From CAZIPN01 sp964541225 (GTDB lineage Bacteria > Actinomycetota > Coriobacteriia > Anaerosomatales > JAAXUF01), in assembly GCA_964541225.1 (NCBI GenBank), contig CAZIPN010000037.1:1-17724 (forward strand): a DNA stretch of 17,724 nucleotides, given 5' to 3'. Below the pieces are notes generated by a model. It was given only the letters and a program-made list of their open reading frames with translations. It had not been told where the DNA came from and made no database searches. The position numbers and the translations under genes were made by a program. Positions 13,440 to 17,724 of the stretch are shown one piece after another (positions within the stretch are counted from its first letter, which is position 1; each line of letters starts with the position of its first letter).

Positions 13440-14666
13440 GTGAAGTCTCGTCTGCGGACGACAAAACTCTTGTGGATAGCGTTGGCTTGCGTGGCGCTGG
13501 CGACATCGGTGCTGGCGGCTCCGACCCCAGCTCTTGCCGCGAAGGTCTCATCCCCGGGGCTCTACGTTCCCTCGGCGATTCTCGTCTCGGGTGACGGGAC
13601 GGTTCTGTGGTCGAAGCACTCGAAGTCCCACCGGCGCGTGGCGAGCACAATCAAGATGCTCAACGCGCTTGTCGTTCGCGACAAAGCGAACCTCGACGAC
13701 GTCATCACGGTGACGCGCAAGACCTCGTCCATCAGCAACGGTGCGGTTGGGCTCAAGACCGGCCAGAAGCTCACCGTTCGCCAGCTGCTCAATATCATGC
13801 TGGTCCACTCGGCAAATGACGCTGCCGAGGCGCTTGCCATCGGCATTGCTGGCAGCGAGCCCAAGTACGTCGACATGATGAACGCGAAGGCCAAGGAGCT
13901 CGGCCTCAAGGACACGCACGCCGCCGATCCGCACGGCCTCGGCAAGAAAGAGACGTCTTCGGCGCGGGATTTGGCGGTGCTGGCCCGACACGTCCTCGCC
14001 GATCCGGTCTTGCGCAAGATCGTGCATACAACCAGTGTGAGCGTTCCGCGCGGAAACGGCCGAACCGAGAGGTACGGCACCACCGACCAGCTGCTCGGCG
14101 CCTATCGCGGCATGGAGGGTGTGAAGACGGGCTACACCGACCCGGCTGGCTACTGCTTCGTTGGCGCCGCAAAACGCAACGGCATCGAGCTCATCGGTGT
14201 GGTGCTTGGCGCCGATGACAGCGCCGGTCGATTCTCACAGATGCGCAAGCTTCTGAACTGGGGATTTGCCCGAGCGAAGCGCGAGAAGATGGTCTCGCGC
14301 GATGAGACCATGGGTGTCGTACAGATCGCGAATGGCTTCAGCTCGACGGTGACCCTGCATGCCGAGAAAGCGCTGACGATGACGGTTCTCAACGACGGCA
14401 GCGCAGGCTTCACCACGCAGGTGGCAGTCCCAGCTTCGGTGCATGCCCCTGTGTGCGCGGGCCAGGAGCTCGGCGCGGTCGAGATAACACGCGATGGCTC
14501 CGTTGTGGCGAGCGTCCCCCTCGTCGCTGACTGCGCCGTGGCCGTCAAACCCCCGCAACCATCGCACACGCTTGCGTCGGCGCGCGGTGCGGGGGGCTCG
14601 ACACCGTCGCTGTGGCAGCGTATCGCGCAAGTGTGGGCTCGGTTGGGGCACATGCTGGGCGTGTAG
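13440..14666 (+). CDS. D-alanyl-D-alanine carboxypeptidase (S11 family, PBP5/DacA type)
   Basis: The enzyme removes the terminal D-Ala from peptidoglycan pentapeptides outside the membrane. A signal peptide (hydrophobic core ending TPALAA) is followed by the three penicillin-binding motifs. Numbered from the GTG at 13437 these are SxxK as S70-T-I-K73, SxN as S125-A-N127 and KTG as K230-T-G232 in VKTGYTDPAGYC. A C-terminal beta domain follows, and the end (SLWQRIAQVWARLGHMLGV) can form an amphipathic helix, like the PBP5 membrane anchor. Two adjacent GTG codons are possible starts; 13440 lies 7 nt from the AGGAG at 13428-13432, whereas 13437 is only 4 nt away. The protein is about 408 residues, normal for the family. 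It probably has its own promoter. With the YafK-like protein upstream it could tailor peptide stems used in 3-3 cross-links. Confidence 0.94.
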   Translation: MKSRLRTTKLLWIALACVALATSVLAAPTPALAAKVSSPGLYVPSAILVSGDGTVLWSKHSKSHRRVASTIKMLNALVVRDKANLDDVITVTRKTSSISNGAVGLKTGQKLTVRQLLNIMLVHSANDAAEALAIGIAGSEPKYVDMMNAKAKELGLKDTHAADPHGLGKKETSSARDLAVLARHVLADPVLRKIVHTTSVSVPRGNGRTERYGTTDQLLGAYRGMEGVKTGYTDPAGYCFVGAAKRNGIELIGVVLGADDSAGRFSQMRKLLNWGFARAKREKMVSRDETMGVVQIANGFSSTVTLHAEKALTMTVLNDGSAGFTTQVAVPASVHAPVCAGQELGAVEITRDGSVVASVPLVADCAVAVKPPQPSHTLASARGAGGSTPSLWQRIAQVWARLGHMLGV

Positions 14667-14715
14667 CGCGCCGCTTTCTCGGCATTCTGAACTCCCATCG
14701 ATCGCCGAATCGGTC

Positions 14716-14721
14716 TACAAT
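14716..14721 (+). promoter_or_regulatory. Candidate -10 box for the aroQ-aroF unit
   Basis: TACAAT matches TATAAT at five of six positions. It would start the transcript near 14728, with a leader of about 48 nt containing a small hairpin (CCGCA 14730-14734 with TGCGG 14740-14744). No good -35 was found. Confidence 0.35.
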
Positions 14722-14775
14722 GCGTGGACCGCACCAGCTGCGGACCGGATGCTCGACTACGCAAGGGGGCACGCA

Positions 14776-15057
14776 ATGACCGACCCTGATCTCGACGCAC
14801 AGGCCAAGATTGCCGAGATCCGCCAGCGCATCGACGCGATCGACTGTCAGCTCGTCCAGCTGCTCAACGAGCGTGCCCAGTGCTCGCTGGACATTCGCAA
14901 GCTCAAGCCGCAGGCGAAACTCGGCCTGTACGACCCCAAGCGCGAAGAGGAGATCTTCACCAACGTCGGGGGCTGCAACGATGGGCCGCTGTTCGATGAC
15001 GACTTGCGCGAGATCTACGAGGCCATCCTGCACGTGTCCAAGGAGATGAGGGGCTGA
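14776..15057 (+). CDS. aroQ: Chorismate mutase, AroQ class, stand-alone
   Basis: The 93-residue protein is an all-helical AroQ chorismate mutase, which converts chorismate to prephenate on the way to Phe and Tyr. The first helix has the signature IRQRIDAIDCQLVQLLNERAQ, with the catalytic N-terminal Arg and the helix-closing Arg. K in the DIRKLK segment and the YDPKREEEIF motif fit the remaining active-site positions, and the last helix DDDLREIYEAILHVSKEMR completes the fold. The ATG at 14776 lies 6 nt after AAGGGGG; the open frame continues upstream to 14494 but overlaps the dacA-like gene. The stop TGA shares its A with the ATG of the DAHP synthase gene (TGATG). The protein has no DAHP synthase or dehydratase domain, so it is a separate subunit or partner. 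Confidence 0.93.
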   Translation: MTDPDLDAQAKIAEIRQRIDAIDCQLVQLLNERAQCSLDIRKLKPQAKLGLYDPKREEEIFTNVGGCNDGPLFDDDLREIYEAILHVSKEMRG

Positions 15058-15854
15058 TGGCCGCCCAAGACGCACCGGCTATCGGCGCGGTATCTCGCGA
15101 CAGCGGTGTGACGATCATCGCCGGACCGTGTTCGGTGGAGAGCCGCGAGCAGATGCGCGAGGTGGCCGCCTGCCTGAAGGAGCACGGCGTCAAGGTCATG
15201 CGTGGCGGAGCCTACAAGCCGCGCACATCGCCGTTTTCGTTCCAGGGGCTTGAGGAGAAGGGGCTCGAGCTTCTTCGCGACGCCGCCGAGGAATACGGCC
15301 TGCTCACCGTCACGGAAGTCACGGATTCCGCTCACGCCGAGCGGGTGGACGAGTACGCCGACATCCTCCAGATCGGCACGCGCAACATGGCGAACTTCAG
15401 CCTTCTGAAGAAGATCGGTGAGGTGACCGCCGAGAGCGGCAAGCCGGTGCTGTTCAAGCGAGGCATGGCAGCCACGATCGAGGAATGGCTGCAGGCCACC
15501 AACTACATCACGATGCTCGGCAACGAGAACGTGATCCTGTGTGAGCGCGGCATTCGCACCTTCGAGACGGCCTATCGGTTCACGCTCGACATCACGGCTG
15601 TTCCCGTCGTCAAGAAGCTCTCGTTGCTGCCGATCATCATCGATGTGTCGCACCCAGCGGGCCAGGTCGATCTCGTGCCCGCAATCTCTCGGGCCGCGAT
15701 TGCGGTGGGTGCCGATGGCATCATGGTCGAGGTTCACCCGAATCCGCGCGAGGCATTGTGCGACGGACCGCAGTCGTTGGATCTCGATCAGTTCGCGGCC
15801 CTTCTCGACGAACTCAAGAAGGTCTCGGCGGCCGTGGGAACCGAGCTTCGCTGA
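15057..15854 (+). CDS. aroF: 3-deoxy-7-phosphoheptulonate synthase (DAHP synthase, type I-beta core)
   Basis: DAHP synthase condenses phosphoenolpyruvate and erythrose 4-phosphate, the first step of the shikimate pathway. The 265-residue protein is the bare KDO8P-synthase-like TIM barrel with all main motifs. These are IIAGPCSVES near residue 20, MRGGAYKPRTSPFSFQG for PEP binding, QIGTRNM, FKRGMAATIEEW, IIIDVSHPAGQ, and EVHPNPREALCDGPQSL for metal and substrate binding. It lacks both the N-terminal ferredoxin-like regulatory domain of the Thermotoga type and the fused chorismate mutase of the Bacillus type. The mutase is instead the preceding overlapping gene, so allosteric control may come from complex formation. 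Cys replaces the usual Ser in the ALSDGPQSL-type motif. The ATG overlaps the aroQ stop by one base. Confidence 0.96.
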   Translation: MAAQDAPAIGAVSRDSGVTIIAGPCSVESREQMREVAACLKEHGVKVMRGGAYKPRTSPFSFQGLEEKGLELLRDAAEEYGLLTVTEVTDSAHAERVDEYADILQIGTRNMANFSLLKKIGEVTAESGKPVLFKRGMAATIEEWLQATNYITMLGNENVILCERGIRTFETAYRFTLDITAVPVVKKLSLLPIIIDVSHPAGQVDLVPAISRAAIAVGADGIMVEVHPNPREALCDGPQSLDLDQFAALLDELKKVSAAVGTELR

Positions 15855-15856
15855 TA

Positions 15857-17724
<1,868 letters not shown>

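Noticed and set aside
11992..13650. 552-codon minus-strand open frame
   Set aside because: It spans the GT-C gene, the intergenic gap and the start of the carboxypeptidase gene on the other strand. Its translation is rich in Arg, His and Gln without domains.
14720..14779. Possible leader peptide before aroQ (about 19 codons)
   Set aside because: Its ATG lies inside the candidate -10 box, it has no ribosome binding site and no run of aromatic codons, so attenuation control is not supported.

Overview
The window is G+C-rich bacterial chromosome with tightly packed genes, frequent GTG starts and strong GGAGG-type ribosome binding sites. The gene content suggests an anaerobic or facultatively anaerobic actinobacterium, perhaps a deep-branching Coriobacteriia relative. 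The pointers are a PASTA-repeat protein, a CBS-less GuaB3-type IMP dehydrogenase directly before guaA, a polyprenyl-sugar synthase/PMT-like pair, and a multiheme cytochrome cluster with a ferredoxin and a ferredoxin:thioredoxin reductase-like protein. The lineage is inference. No rRNA, tRNA, CRISPR array, insertion sequence or phage gene was seen.

Region 1 (1-3278) is envelope and metal functions: the 3' part of a PASTA protein; a convergent TerC-family membrane protein; a divergently transcribed YafK-type L,D-transpeptidase with signal peptide and C-terminal membrane anchor; and a small three-helix membrane protein.

Region 2 (3444-6423) is the most distinctive part. It is a compact cluster of a membrane-anchored haem-binding-domain protein (one CxxCH), a four-helix membrane protein with two His-x13-His pairs that fit a di-haem b cytochrome, and a membrane-anchored c-type cytochrome with 16 CxxCH motifs. 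The first two junctions are 2 and 15 nt. A 2[4Fe-4S] ferredoxin follows. The layout suggests a route from the quinone pool through b haems to a multihaem wire at the cell surface.

Region 3 (6468-7791, minus strand) holds a DUF4352-like lipoprotein and a ferredoxin:thioredoxin reductase catalytic-subunit homologue. The latter carries a C-terminal TusA-like domain in which the sulfur-carrying Cys position is Val.

Region 4 (7792-10965) is guaB3-guaA, the two steps from IMP to GMP, with stop and start sharing one base. It lies behind a leader of about 190 nt that can form several hairpins.

Region 5 (10968-14666) is surface glycosylation and cell wall: a GT2 polyprenyl-phosphate sugar synthase-like enzyme, a GT39/GT-C-like membrane glycosyltransferase, and a DacA-type D,D-carboxypeptidase.

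Region 6 (14776-17724) is a stand-alone AroQ chorismate mutase overlapping by one base a core type I-beta DAHP synthase, followed after 2 nt by a UvrD/PcrA helicase that runs off the window.
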